From: Oscarella lobularis
Taxonomy: Eukaryota; Porifera; Homoscleromorpha; Homosclerophorida; Oscarellidae
NCBI RefSeq assembly: GCF_947507565.1
Contig: NC_089187.1
Span: 124,001 to 188,000 of the forward strand
Length of the DNA stretch: 64,000 nucleotides
Direction of reading: 5' to 3'
The position numbers were made by a program, and so were the translations under genes. Each line of letters opens with the position of its first letter. Position 1 is the stretch's first letter. Positions 10,684 through 21,440 of this stretch are shown one piece after another. The notes beneath the pieces are model-generated. The model made no database searches and was not told where the DNA came from. It worked only from the letters and a program-made list of their open reading frames with translations.

Positions 10684-11343
10684 TCAAAAGACGCGCTCTT
10701 TTCGAAAGAAGTGAGCTCTTGCTAGTACGTCACTGGAGTAGTCATGGCCAGCGGTTCTCCTATCAATTCCATCCTTTGTCCACACGTTAGATGATCCAAA
10801 ATTATACCCAGCAATTCCACCCTTGATTTGGTACTCACGCTCCCAATCTTTGTGGTTGTTCTTCACTCCTTTGATAGACGTGACAAGAATTCCTACAGCT
10901 TGAAGAAAGTGATTCTTGCTGCTCGGACCAGTCGTATCAACAATACGGTTCTTAACGTTCTTGTCAACTTGCATCCATCCATATCCATTTCCATTATCAC
11001 CCCATCCATTTTTCAAGGTCCCAGGCGATCCAAAATTGGACTCTCGACTTGCAATGGCGACAATAATATATGGATCGACGTCTTTTTCTGAAGCCACGTG
11101 CCAAATAGTTTTCTTTATTCCGGAAGTAAGACGTCTTGATTCCAAATCTTTTCCTGCAATGGATTCGGACCACGCGACGCCTTTTTCTCCGCCTTTTTTT
11201 CTGCCAGAGAACGGTGCAGAGGACCAGCCGTTGGTGACAGTGTACTTGTCTTCCGAGTAGCCCGAGTAGCCTGAGCAGGTGCAGGACACGGGCTTCAGCA
11301 ACTGCAAAGCAAAAACCAGAAACAGAACGTACAACGCCATCAC
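10684..11343 (-). CDS. Goose-type lysozyme, copy C
   Basis: A full-length intronless g-type lysozyme of 219 residues: signal peptide (MMALYVLFLVFALQLLKPVS), catalytic Glu in AIASRESNFG (residue 101), NGYGWMQVDKN, IKGGIAGYNFGSSNVW and a C-terminal HDYSSDVLARAHFF. It differs from copy A by many substitutions and short length changes, so the duplication is not very recent. A change from KGTTGDD to RRTAGHD lies in the otherwise conserved C-terminal motif. Adjacent copies suggest an expanded antibacterial gene family. Confidence 0.92.
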   Translation of the reverse strand: MMALYVLFLVFALQLLKPVSCTCSGYSGYSEDKYTVTNGWSSAPFSGRKKGGEKGVAWSESIAGKDLESRRLTSGIKKTIWHVASEKDVDPYIIVAIASRESNFGSPGTLKNGWGDNGNGYGWMQVDKNVKNRIVDTTGPSSKNHFLQAVGILVTSIKGVKNNHKDWEREYQIKGGIAGYNFGSSNVWTKDGIDRRTAGHDYSSDVLARAHFFRKERVF

Positions 11344-11364
11344 AAAAATCTTCCGGATCGTGGG

Positions 11365-11440
11365 CGTTTAGAGTCCCCAAAACTGACGCATGCGTCAAGC
11401 CACGCCAACGTGTGTAACATATGAGGTAAAATTCATTGCA
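11365..11440 (-). promoter_or_regulatory. Lysozyme upstream region, copy C
   Basis: Matches the sequence upstream of copy A (GTCCCCAAAACTGA, the GCATGCGTC block, AGGTAAAATTCATTGCA). Conservation between the two copies marks it as a probable promoter. Confidence 0.5.
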
Positions 11441-11537
11441 AGATCATCAGGAAAAGCAGAAAAGAATCCGCCGCATACATACAGACAAAAAAACAGACAT
11501 TCTTGAAAAGAAAAAGAAAAACTAACGGACCATCCAT

Positions 11538-12738
<1,201 letters not shown>

Positions 12739-15189
12739 ATGCTGTTTGCTGTGTTTTGCCTCGCCTCGCTTTGCTTTGCAGTGGCTCAGCCAAACTATCT
12801 GCTTTTGCAGACAAATCATACAGTTCGAATCGATCCGTGGGGCCGCGATTCGCTGCGCGTTCGCATCGCCGTAAACGAGTCTCAAATCCGCGACGATTTG
12901 CCTGGCGCGCTCGCTCCCTCTCCACCGTCATTCGACTCCACGAGATTTGGTCTATCAGCACCAAATCAAATAAAAAATGGCAACATTCAAGCTACAGTCG
13001 CCGAAGACACCGGTCTCATCACTTTCACGAGAGTCAATGATAATGAAATTATCTTGAAGGAGAGCTCACGAGATTTCCCCAACGGCAACGGCAATAACAA
13101 TACGGTAACAATAGTAATTTTGGCTGCAAAGGAGGCAGAGACGAGCTGCTCGTCGACGCACTGCTGTCTCGACTTGACAAACTGGAATACAGGCGAGCAT
13201 GCCAATGTAGCTATTAGTGACTGCCATCCGACTGAGAACGGGCAAAATCAATTGTGGACGCGACCGGACTCTGAAAATTCCCAACATATTAGAGTGACTT
13301 TGGGAGGAAAATGTTTGACAGTTGCTAATGAATCATCTATTGAGACTGATTCGTGTGCCAGTGAAGGAAACGCCGCCCAAAAGTGGATGTATAATACGGA
13401 TGGTACAATACAAAATTCCGGCGGTCAAAATCGTCGTTGTTTGGCTGTAGCTGTGGGCCCAAATGGACCGTTTCAAGACGGCAACCAGTTGACAATGATG
13501 CCGTGTAATGCGTCAGATATTCGCCAACTGTGGACCTACGTCGACGTTCCGGTCAATTCCCCGTCTTTGACGTCAGAAGGTTTCGCATCAACGTCAGAGG
13601 AAATGATATTTGGCTTCGGGGAGCATCAGAAAACGGGTTTGCTCAACTACAAAGGCCAGTCATTCAACATGGAAGACTGCATTGAATACGGAAAAAGCCA
13701 CGGTGGCGAGATATGCCTGCCTTTTATACTGGGAGCAACAAAAGGATCAATTCAGTATGGACTTCTGTGGAACATGCCTAATTTCGGAAGCGTCTCATTT
13801 CAAGACGATGCCGTCACTTGGTCAGCACAATCCGCTATTCAAATCGACTATTTCGTGACGACTCGTACGGCGACGGGAAATGCATCTACAGCGGCGAGCG
13901 ATGTTCTAAATAACTACGTTGATGCTGTGGGTCATGCGCCTATGTTGCCGTGGTATGCATCCGGCTATTGGCACAGTAAAAATCGCTATGCGTCGCAGGC
14001 TGATCTCCTTGCCGTGGCGCGCGAATTTCGCGCTCGAAACATACCAATTCAAATTCTTGTTATTGACTATAACCATTGGGTTCACATGGGCGATTGGTCG
14101 TTTGATCCTAAAGCGTGGCCCGACGTCGAGGGAATGATGCGCGAGCTGTACGACCTCGATCTCCGCGTCATGGTCTCAGCGTGGCCATTTACGGCAAACG
14201 GTAGCTCAAGCTTTGACAAGATGCAGTCGAAAAACTACGTCGTCGACGATTCGACTACGGGAAAGGGAATCAGTTGGCCAGACGGCAATTGTCGCGGATT
14301 TTGCTATCTCTACGATCCGACACAGGATGCGGCACGTCAGTATGTCTGGAGCCGACTCAAAACAGGATATTACGACTACGGTATAAAAATTTTTTGGCTC
14401 GATGCTGCTGAGCCGGAGAACATCAATGGTACGCCAGAAAACTCGCGCTACAGCGTTGGCCCGTTCGAACAGACAGGCATGATCTTCCCCTACTATCATT
14501 CCAAAACGATACATGAGGGCATGATGTCAGAGGGCGAGATTGACTCGCTTATACTAACTCGATCGGCGTGGGCGGGCATGCAGCGATGGGGCGCCGCTGT
14601 GTGGAGTGGCGATACGCACTCTGATTTTGGTGCACTGCAAAGATCCATTGCCGCCGGACTTAATATTCAATTATCTGGTATTGCTTGGTGGACGACTGAT
14701 ATTGGCGGCTACGGCGGCGGGAATCCTTCGGATCCGGAATTCCGCGAGCTCGTCGTGCGGTGGTTTCAATACGGCGCTTTTTGTCCGCTTTTTCGGCAGC
14801 ACGGCGCTCGATCGACGGAAATGTGGTTGTATGGTAATGACAGCTACAATGCCATACTTGAGATTATGCAGTTGAGGGAATCAATGCGGCCGTATGTGAT
14901 GGAGCAGATGGCCCTGGTTAATCAAACGGGGACTCCGGTCAATAGGCCCTTGTGGTTCAATTATCCTGATGATCCAAATACGTGGGGTATTAGCACGGAA
15001 TTTATGTTTGGGACAGATTATTTGGTTGCGCCCGTTTTCACGTATCAGGCCAAAAATTGGACCGTCTATCTTCCGTCGGGCGATTCGTGGAAGCATTATT
15101 ATACAGGAACCTCATACAAAGGGGGTACGAATGTGACAGTTGATACTCCCTTGAATCAGTTTCCTCTCTTTCAACGAGTCTCATCCTAA
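12739..15189 (+). CDS. Secreted GH31 glycosidase with inserted ricin-type lectin domain
   Basis: An intronless gene for an 816-residue secreted glycoside hydrolase family 31 enzyme (alpha-glucosidase / alpha-xylosidase type). After a signal peptide (MLFAVFCLASLCFAVAQ) the N-terminal beta-sandwich is interrupted at about residues 133-266 by a ricin B-like lectin domain with three QxW motifs (NQLWTR, AQKWMY, RQLWTY). The (beta/alpha)8 barrel follows with IQILVIDYNHW, the nucleophile Asp555 in IFWLDAAEPE and the acid/base Asp625 in WSGDTHSDF, then a C-terminal beta domain (MFGTDYLVAPV). Closest resemblance is to the YicI-like branch; substrate unknown. Lack of introns and the lectin insertion could point to ancient transfer from a microbe, but base composition looks ordinary. 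Confidence 0.92.
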   Translation: MLFAVFCLASLCFAVAQPNYLLLQTNHTVRIDPWGRDSLRVRIAVNESQIRDDLPGALAPSPPSFDSTRFGLSAPNQIKNGNIQATVAEDTGLITFTRVNDNEIILKESSRDFPNGNGNNNTVTIVILAAKEAETSCSSTHCCLDLTNWNTGEHANVAISDCHPTENGQNQLWTRPDSENSQHIRVTLGGKCLTVANESSIETDSCASEGNAAQKWMYNTDGTIQNSGGQNRRCLAVAVGPNGPFQDGNQLTMMPCNASDIRQLWTYVDVPVNSPSLTSEGFASTSEEMIFGFGEHQKTGLLNYKGQSFNMEDCIEYGKSHGGEICLPFILGATKGSIQYGLLWNMPNFGSVSFQDDAVTWSAQSAIQIDYFVTTRTATGNASTAASDVLNNYVDAVGHAPMLPWYASGYWHSKNRYASQADLLAVAREFRARNIPIQILVIDYNHWVHMGDWSFDPKAWPDVEGMMRELYDLDLRVMVSAWPFTANGSSSFDKMQSKNYVVDDSTTGKGISWPDGNCRGFCYLYDPTQDAARQYVWSRLKTGYYDYGIKIFWLDAAEPENINGTPENSRYSVGPFEQTGMIFPYYHSKTIHEGMMSEGEIDSLILTRSAWAGMQRWGAAVWSGDTHSDFGALQRSIAAGLNIQLSGIAWWTTDIGGYGGGNPSDPEFRELVVRWFQYGAFCPLFRQHGARSTEMWLYGNDSYNAILEIMQLRESMRPYVMEQMALVNQTGTPVNRPLWFNYPDDPNTWGISTEFMFGTDYLVAPVFTYQAKNWTVYLPSGDSWKHYYTGTSYKGGTNVTVDTPLNQFPLFQRVSS

Positions 15190-15309
15190 GACCTTCTCGA
15201 ACCATTTTTTATGTGTTTTTTGTACTGTAGTGTGTCATTTTACCTGAAGTTTTCGCGCGAAGAAAATCCAGACGCATGCGTGTGCCGTAACAATAGCAAC
15301 CTCCACAAC

Positions 15310-16818
15310 ATGGAGCATTTCAGAACAGCTCTCTCGGTCTCTGAAAGTCTCGAGAGGCTCGTGGCACCTTCATTCGGTCCTTGCGGACTCGATTGTCTCG
15401 TAACATCGGCAACTGGGGACATACTCGTCAGTAACGACGGTTTTCACATACTTGGAGCAATAGACGTTCGTCGTCCTTGCGGAAAACTCATATTAGACGC
15501 TATGAAGATGCATCACGGTCGTCATGGCGGAAATTCTAAGGCTTTTATACTAATGCTAACGGCCGCTTTACGGAAAATCAACGCACTCGCCGATTCAATA
15601 CAGAATATTGCTCGACTTGCTCGACTTCTGGCCGCAGAATGGATTCGGAAATATGACGTCATAAATAGGAAAATTTTGGAAATTTCCGTTCGTGACGTCG
15701 ACTATGGTGACGTCATAGAAACTTTTCTCCGTGGAAAATTTGGACCCAAAGTGCGGACGACTTTGCGTGGATTAATTCAGAACTTGTCCTTGAGCAGTGA
15801 ACTCATTGATTGGCTTGACGTTTGTTCCATTCAAGTAGCCGGACTTCCTCTGGAGAGATCATGCACTGTAAACGGAATTGTCATCAATCGAGACCTCAAT
15901 TACTCAAGGAACACCCATCCAAGCCCACACTTTATCGTGGTTAAAGAAAGCCTCACCTTTCCCGCCCCTACCAGGGCCAGCTTCACAGCAGGACATCACT
16001 CAAGTTTGACTGATCTCCTATCCCAAGAAAAATCATTTCTCAATAGGGTATCCACTCACTTGAAGCAACGCGGCGTCTCTCTCGTCCTTTGCACGGAAAA
16101 CATATCTATAAAATTCGCCCAATTATTTCACCGCGAAGGCATCTCCACAGTGTCTCACATACCAGAAGAAGACGCCACTTTTATATGCACAACACTATCC
16201 ATAGAACCGTGTAGTCTACTAGACTGCCTTGATCTCAGCCCCAAAGCCCTGCATCGCTTCACTGAAGTCGACACCTTGACGATTGGACGAGAAACGTGCA
16301 CGCACATTCGTGGCGTCCCAGGCGCCTATCTAATCCTATGTGGGCCAACGCGAGGCATAACCAAGGTCTACTACAACGCTATATATAACGGATTAAAGAT
16401 GCTGCGCGTTTGGTTGGAGGTTTCCAAAGGGCTTGCTGTCCCCGGTGCCGGCGCCGCGGAATTGGCTCTCGCTCACCACGCGGAGAAGCACGTGGAGCGA
16501 CCTATTTCGCTTATACTTCAAGCGATGTTGTTGAGCGTTCCCAAGGCACTGCATGAGAATAGTCACGCGATTAGGAAAAATCGTCGCGGTCGATTCATTG
16601 AGGTTTTGAGTCGTTGGGAATGCTTGAGTGGGATTGATTCGAATTCTGGGGATTTGATTGTTCCCCGGCATTTGGGAATTGTCGAGCCGAAAGCGAATTT
16701 ATTGAATCTAGTTCAGGACGTTATCAGTTTAGTCGTGCAGATATGTAGAATTGATGGGATTGTTAGCGTTAGACGATTTCCACCTAAGAATGATGATGAT
16801 ACCAATGAAGAATTATGA
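15310..16818 (+). CDS. BBS10: BBS10 chaperonin-like protein
   Basis: An intronless gene of about 502 residues, related to group II chaperonins. BBS10 helps assemble the BBSome complex that moves membrane proteins in cilia. Diagnostic stretches are FGPCGLDCLVTSATGDILVS, ILDAMKMHHGRHGGNSKAFI, VPGAYLILCGPTRG with NGLKMLR, and a C-terminus VSVRRFPPKNDDD that matches the end of human BBS10 (ITVKRHPQK, then an acidic tail). An in-frame ATG at 15211 exists, but the chaperonin homology begins right after MEHFRTALSVSESLERL at 15310. Human BBS10 is about 723 residues; the difference is a long insertion absent here. The stop codon lies 11 bp from the stop of convergent AAAS. Confidence 0.9.
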   Translation: MEHFRTALSVSESLERLVAPSFGPCGLDCLVTSATGDILVSNDGFHILGAIDVRRPCGKLILDAMKMHHGRHGGNSKAFILMLTAALRKINALADSIQNIARLARLLAAEWIRKYDVINRKILEISVRDVDYGDVIETFLRGKFGPKVRTTLRGLIQNLSLSSELIDWLDVCSIQVAGLPLERSCTVNGIVINRDLNYSRNTHPSPHFIVVKESLTFPAPTRASFTAGHHSSLTDLLSQEKSFLNRVSTHLKQRGVSLVLCTENISIKFAQLFHREGISTVSHIPEEDATFICTTLSIEPCSLLDCLDLSPKALHRFTEVDTLTIGRETCTHIRGVPGAYLILCGPTRGITKVYYNAIYNGLKMLRVWLEVSKGLAVPGAGAAELALAHHAEKHVERPISLILQAMLLSVPKALHENSHAIRKNRRGRFIEVLSRWECLSGIDSNSGDLIVPRHLGIVEPKANLLNLVQDVISLVVQICRIDGIVSVRRFPPKNDDDTNEEL

Positions 16819-16829
16819 CCAAAAATGCA

Positions 16830-18990
16830 TTAGAATTCCTCGAGAAAAGACGATTGAGTGTGACCGCTTGCGTGAAAATAGAGAGGAACGTAAGACACGC
16901 GACCCCTCGTCCACCCCTAAGAAAAAAAATTTTCTTTTATATTATTTTTTTCCCCCGACGCACCACGGTCAGAAGAGCGCCGCTTTTGAAGTCGTTTTGA
17001 AAAGCGATGCACGACGGATAACCGTAGTCGTCTGGGCCTCGTATAAAACCGCTAGAAAAACGTGCATACTAGTAGCTTCTATATGCACTACGCTCGTCTT
17101 ACTAAGGAACTATTTCTACTGTAGGATAGACTCGAGTTCGGCAGATGACCACCAATTCCGAACCAGGAGAATCGGCTTAAAAATATAATGAGTTATTATT
17201 ATTATTGTAACCGAGGCTACCTGTTAGAATAATGGCAAGCCGCTGGTTCGTTGGGTCCCAAGCAAGAGATTGCACGGCCCCACCAACACTACACAGTCAA
17301 TAAAGTGTATCTAGTCTCCTCTAAGACCCTACTTACGTTTCGCTCTGCGAGTTAAACGTAAACGTGTGAGGAGTCAAATCTACGCATTTTACGCAGACTT
17401 TTGACCCAACAGCCGGCACGTCGTCTCCCGGTTGGACAAATCGAAGGCAATAGATACTCGCTTCGCCGCTAATAGAGAAGATGAACGCTTGACCGTCAGA
17501 ACTCCAACAACCGCACTAAGGAAGTCCCTTAAATTTCCCCCCGCGTTTTTTCCCTTCTTCTCACATTGCATCGATTCGACATATTGGACCATTTTTCGCA
17601 AGTCCAATTCCGCGTTTCCCAAACGCGAAACAGACTCGACGTCGTCGCGGCGAACAAATGCGTTCCGCACGGCGCCCAGCGAATCACTCCGATTCCGCCG
17701 CCCAACTGACTTGTCGGAGTCGCCACGTCACGACTTACCTCCCAAATCATCATCGCCCGATCGGCAGGCGACGACGACGCGAGATACTTTCCCCATGGAC
17801 TCCACGTAAGATCGACTATAGGAGAGTGGCCGGGACGAGATAGAAATTGAACGGAATTTGCAGAAGGTCTGGGGTTAATTAATAATTTGGTATTATGTGT
17901 CTTAGATGAGGGAGCGTTTACCTTGCGATATTTGGGTCTAAGTGCCAGAGTACGATGCCTGATAAGCATCCGACGGCTAACTCGTTTTTGCATAGGGGCC
18001 TAATTATAATTAGGGAGAGGTTTTATTATTGAGTTTGCGTACCTCCAGGCTAAGCACGAAATTGACTTTTGATTTCGGTGCTTTAGGGAGATTGAGCGTT
18101 CACTGGGAAAAAACTACGTTGCTGTTTATTCTAGTGCAAGTCTTTTTTTCCTACCTGCTTCCTTCATATACGCGCACAATGTCATTCTATGAATGTATGA
18201 GTATGGGATAGATTTTTAATATTGATCAAAGTCTACTTTGGCTCCAACTGCAATTTTTGCTGTGTCAGGATGCCAGGCAATGGCACGAATTTCGCTGTCT
18301 CGCCTATGGAAAAATTGCTCACTTCCTCTCATTCTCTATATAAGCATACAGACCACTGTGAGGTTTGGACAAATGAAGCGAGCATGTCACCATCTGACAA
18401 CTAAAATACCAGAGATTATATTAATTATTATTATCATCGTCACTGTACCTCGGGAGTGAACCGCGTGGACAAATGACGCAGCAAACTCAATGTATTCACC
18501 AAGTATGAACGAATTTTAGTCATGGCAGTCTGTTGATCGTCATCTAGCCAAAGCGTCAAAATGATGAGTCTCTTGCCCAGATTCATATAGAAGTACCATT
18601 TCCAATTCTTTCTAGTAAAATTTCCAGCATTCCGTCTACCCGCCCACGAACCTTCCTGTGTAAGTACACAGTAAAAACGATTTTTCAAAACTCAAATTTT
18701 CAGAGTGAACCATTCGTGATGGAGTTTTTCCCACGTGCTTTGTTCGGGGTGCAAAAAGGCTTCTTGAACATCGGACGAATGGCCGGTGATCCAGTCTTGA
18801 GTTTCTACGATTATATGAGGATAATCTGCTGGCTGGAAAACATCGGGTCGCCTAAGTTGGAATCCCGGGCGAACGAGACTCGTCGCAGTACTTGCAGGAA
18901 GCTCTCTGCTTGTATAAATTCGCTGTTGATCTCTTCTCGGACGACTGATCCCCGTGGAGGGGGTGGATTAGCGACGGAAAGACCGAGCAT
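16830..18990 (-). CDS. AAAS: ALADIN nucleoporin (WD40)
   Basis: A multi-exon gene for ALADIN, a WD40 protein of the nuclear pore complex. The start at 18990 reads MLGLSVANPPPPRGSVV, matching the N-terminus of human ALADIN. Further exons give IRAIAWHPDTAKIAVGA (near 18235-18290), LAVGCLSGIVLWHLDP (near 17925-17995), FLSRPGHSPIVDLTWSPWGK with LFRVWETRNWTCEKW (near 17580-17880), SLAWDPTNQRLAIILT (near 17225-17290), VVICRTRVYPTVEIVP, SGALLT, then GWTRGRVSYVPLYFHASG and the TAA at 16830-16832. All match human ALADIN in order. Introns are about 40-120 bp. The first intron junction (near 18890) was not resolved. Confidence 0.9.
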
Positions 18991-19084
18991 CGCGTACGCA
19001 ACGTGCGTTACTCGACAAATAATTGGATTAGCCTCTACTCACTGCACCGTTGGCTTGAGTTCTCTGTTTTGTTCCCCTGACGAA
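18991..19084. promoter_or_regulatory. Bidirectional promoter AAAS / first Shisa-like gene
   Basis: Only 94 bp separate the divergent start codons of AAAS and the first Shisa-like gene, so the two promoters must overlap. Confidence 0.45.
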
Positions 19085-19573
19085 ATGAAGCTTCTTGCTT
19101 TTGCCACCGTTGTTATTGCCTCTCTTTTTGCGATTCCTGCGGTAGGTTTTGAACCAATGTTTACTAATTAGAGGGGCGGATCCCTAGTGCAGATTCAACA
19201 CATCGTTTCTTTTTTAGGAAGCAGAAGTCTGCGACAACGGTTTGAAGTAAGTAACCGATGATCTAAAATTCAAAAGCCGCGCCTGCCTAATTCCCTTTAG
19301 CTGCATCTTCAACTGTTGCTGCTACTCATTCACAGGCTATTACTGTTGTGCGTGCACCTCTGTATCTGTTGCTTGGTGGGGATGGTAAGCATATTCTAAT
19401 CAGTAGGACTGTACTAATATATATGTGCCAGGTTGCTGATCGTTCTTGGTATTATTTTCTTTCTGGCCCTTGCAATTGGTGTCGGTGTCTGGCGTCGCCG
19501 AGTCTATCTGAGCTCGGTGCACGGAACCACAAGAGTAGTTACAAGTGGCGGCGGCGGCGTCGTGACATACTAA
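19085..19573 (+). CDS. Shisa/WBP1-like single-pass adaptor 1
   Basis: A four-exon gene for a small type I membrane protein of the six-cysteine Shisa-like (STMC6) class. Exon 1: signal peptide MKLLAFATVVIASLFAIPA (phase 0). Exon 2: EAEVCDNGLN (ends phase 2). Exon 3: cysteine cluster CIFNCCCYSFTGYYCCAC ending in WWGW (phase 2). Exon 4: transmembrane helix (LLIVLGIIFFLALAIGVGVW), basic RRRVYL and a short tail ending GGGGVVTY. Unlike its three neighbours it has no PPxY motif, so it may not bind WW-domain ubiquitin ligases. Shisa-like proteins act as trafficking adaptors for receptors; that role here is inferred from architecture. Confidence 0.8.
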
Positions 19574-19819
19574 GTCCTGTCCGCGCCGGCCTTCCCGCCC
19601 CGCCCCCGGCGTCTTGAACTACAAATTGGCTTTGCTGCATGTGTTCGTTCAATGGTGTTTGCGCTACATGTGTCTTAGTGAGTTTGCGTATGTGAAAATT
19701 GACTATTTGCACCTCTGAAAAACTCGATTGCACACACGCAGCCGATCTCATGTGATGCGCATACCTCAACTGCGTCATCGTCTCATCCGCGGTGGGTCTT
19801 TTGCCAATTGTCCTCGACT

Positions 19820-20407
19820 ATGAATTTTCTTCTTCTCTGTGGCGTTATTTTGGCCTCCTACGTCACTTTTGCAGTACGTTCACACGTCATGCAAGAGAAG
19901 GGCCACGAAGGGCGGAGTCGGGCCCCGGAGGGCGGAGCCCTGGGAGTCCCTCATTTATTTTTCCTGTATTTTTTCTCCTTTTTAGGCTGCTGGCGGATTC
20001 TGCGAGGACGGCACCCGGTAAGTAACACTGCAATTCAATCGACTGCCTCAATCATTTTCTTTCAATAGCTGCATAGAATACGATTGCTGCTGCCGCCTCA
20101 ACTATGGCCCCTACTACTGTTGTGAATGTGATGGAGTCACGCTTCAGTGGTGGGTCTGGTAAGCCGTGTGGTCCTACAGCACTAACTTTCCAAAATAATC
20201 TAATTTTTTTATTCAAGGGTTGCGATCAGCGTTGGTGTTGTCGTTCTCATTTGCATTGGAATCGTTATACGATTCTACATTTATCGTCGTCGTCGTACCA
20301 CTGTTGTCACAACCCATGCTCAACCTCAGCCTGTGAGTGTCACAACGAGTCAGCAGCAGCAGCAGCAATACGTCATGAACCCGCCCCCCTACGAGCGTTT
20401 TCAATAA
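19820..20407 (+). CDS. Shisa/WBP1-like single-pass adaptor 2
   Basis: Same exon plan and phases (0, 2, 2) as gene 1. Signal peptide MNFLLLCGVILASYVTFA; AAGGFCEDGTR; cluster CIEYDCCCRLNYGPYYCCEC ending WWVW; transmembrane helix VAISVGVVVLICIGIVI; RRRR stop-transfer; a polyglutamine stretch; and a C-terminal NPPPYERFQ with a PPxY motif. PPxY motifs bind WW domains of NEDD4-type ubiquitin ligases, as known for WBP1 and Shisa proteins. Every splice site is canonical. Confidence 0.82.
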
Positions 20408-20489
20408 CTAGGGTTCAATAACTTTGCCGTGACTAACGCGCGCTAGCAGCTGTGCTTTGTTTACTGTACGCGTTTGCCTTGCCCTTGTA

Positions 20490-21132
20490 ATGGTCATGCT
20501 TTTCGTTGGTGCAATTGTCTTCTTTCTCGGCGCTTCGATTCAACCGACGGTATGAGCTACTGTTTCCTAATTGTATCCCGACCTCCACACGTCATCCTTT
20601 CCTGGTTTCATCCGGGTTGACTAAGAAATCGAAAAACCCCATCCGTTTGTACGCGGCACTCGCTCTGTCGTCGTTTGTAACAAAGGCGATTTCCAGTATA
20701 CTTCCGCGGTATGTTTATATAGGAATCCTACACCTACTGTACACACATCTTTGGTGGATTCACGTGAGATCTGCAGGAGATCATAATTCCTACCTAAGTC
20801 AAGAAATTTTGCAGTTGCCCATCGTGTTGCTGTGGTACCGAATTTGACAGACATTGTTGCAACTGTACTCTGGCCTGGTGGGCGTGGTAAGGTTCCTCTA
20901 AGACTCCCTACACCCCTCGCAGTTTTTCTCTCTAAGGATGGCCATCTCGATTGGCATCGTTATTCTTCTTGGCGTTGCCGCCGGAGTCGGTATGTGGCGT
21001 CGTCGCATCTATTTGCGTCACAGGGTTGTCGCCATACCGCAGCCAGTTGCGCCGGTAACAACGGTTCTAACGACGCAGAATCCGCCGCCTTACGACCCCA
21101 ACTATCCGTATCAGAAGCCGCCCGCTTACTGA
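20490..21132 (+). CDS. Shisa/WBP1-like single-pass adaptor 3
   Basis: Signal peptide from MVMLFVGAIVFFLGASIQP, a cysteine exon CPSCCCGTEFDRHCCNC ending WWAW, a transmembrane helix (MAISIGIVILLGVAAGVGMW), RRRIYLRH and a tail with two PPxY motifs (NPPPYDP, KPPAY). Exons 3 and 4 follow the family phases. Exon 2 is less certain: a frame reading VVVCNKGDF ends at a GTATAC donor near 20697 in the right phase and supplies the expected first cysteine, but its acceptor does not fit the phase of exon 1. The first part of the gene therefore needs transcript support. Confidence 0.75.
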
Positions 21133-21440
21133 AAAGACTGGAAAGTGCGAGACGTTTCCCTATGTTATTCGACGACGTAGCACGTTAAGGTTTTTTGTCA
21201 CGCCCTATTCAAATCTGCACCAACCAGAGACCGACTCACTAATTAGATAAAACCTTCTCACTCGTCGCATGCCGCGCAAGGGCTGCCGAGATCGCCGATT
21301 TGGAAATTCTGATCTCTGTTTTGCGTAGAGCTAGAGGAAAGCAGCGTTGTCGCGGAAACATTCCTCGTGTAGGCCCTATTTGTGGCCTAATGCAATTAGT
21401 TTGTAGAGTGCGCATGCACTGATTGCTGTCCAACGCAATA

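Noticed and set aside
19539-19778. Minus-strand frame in the Shisa-like cluster
   Set aside because: Shadow of exon 4 of gene 1 and its 3' flank, no conserved features.
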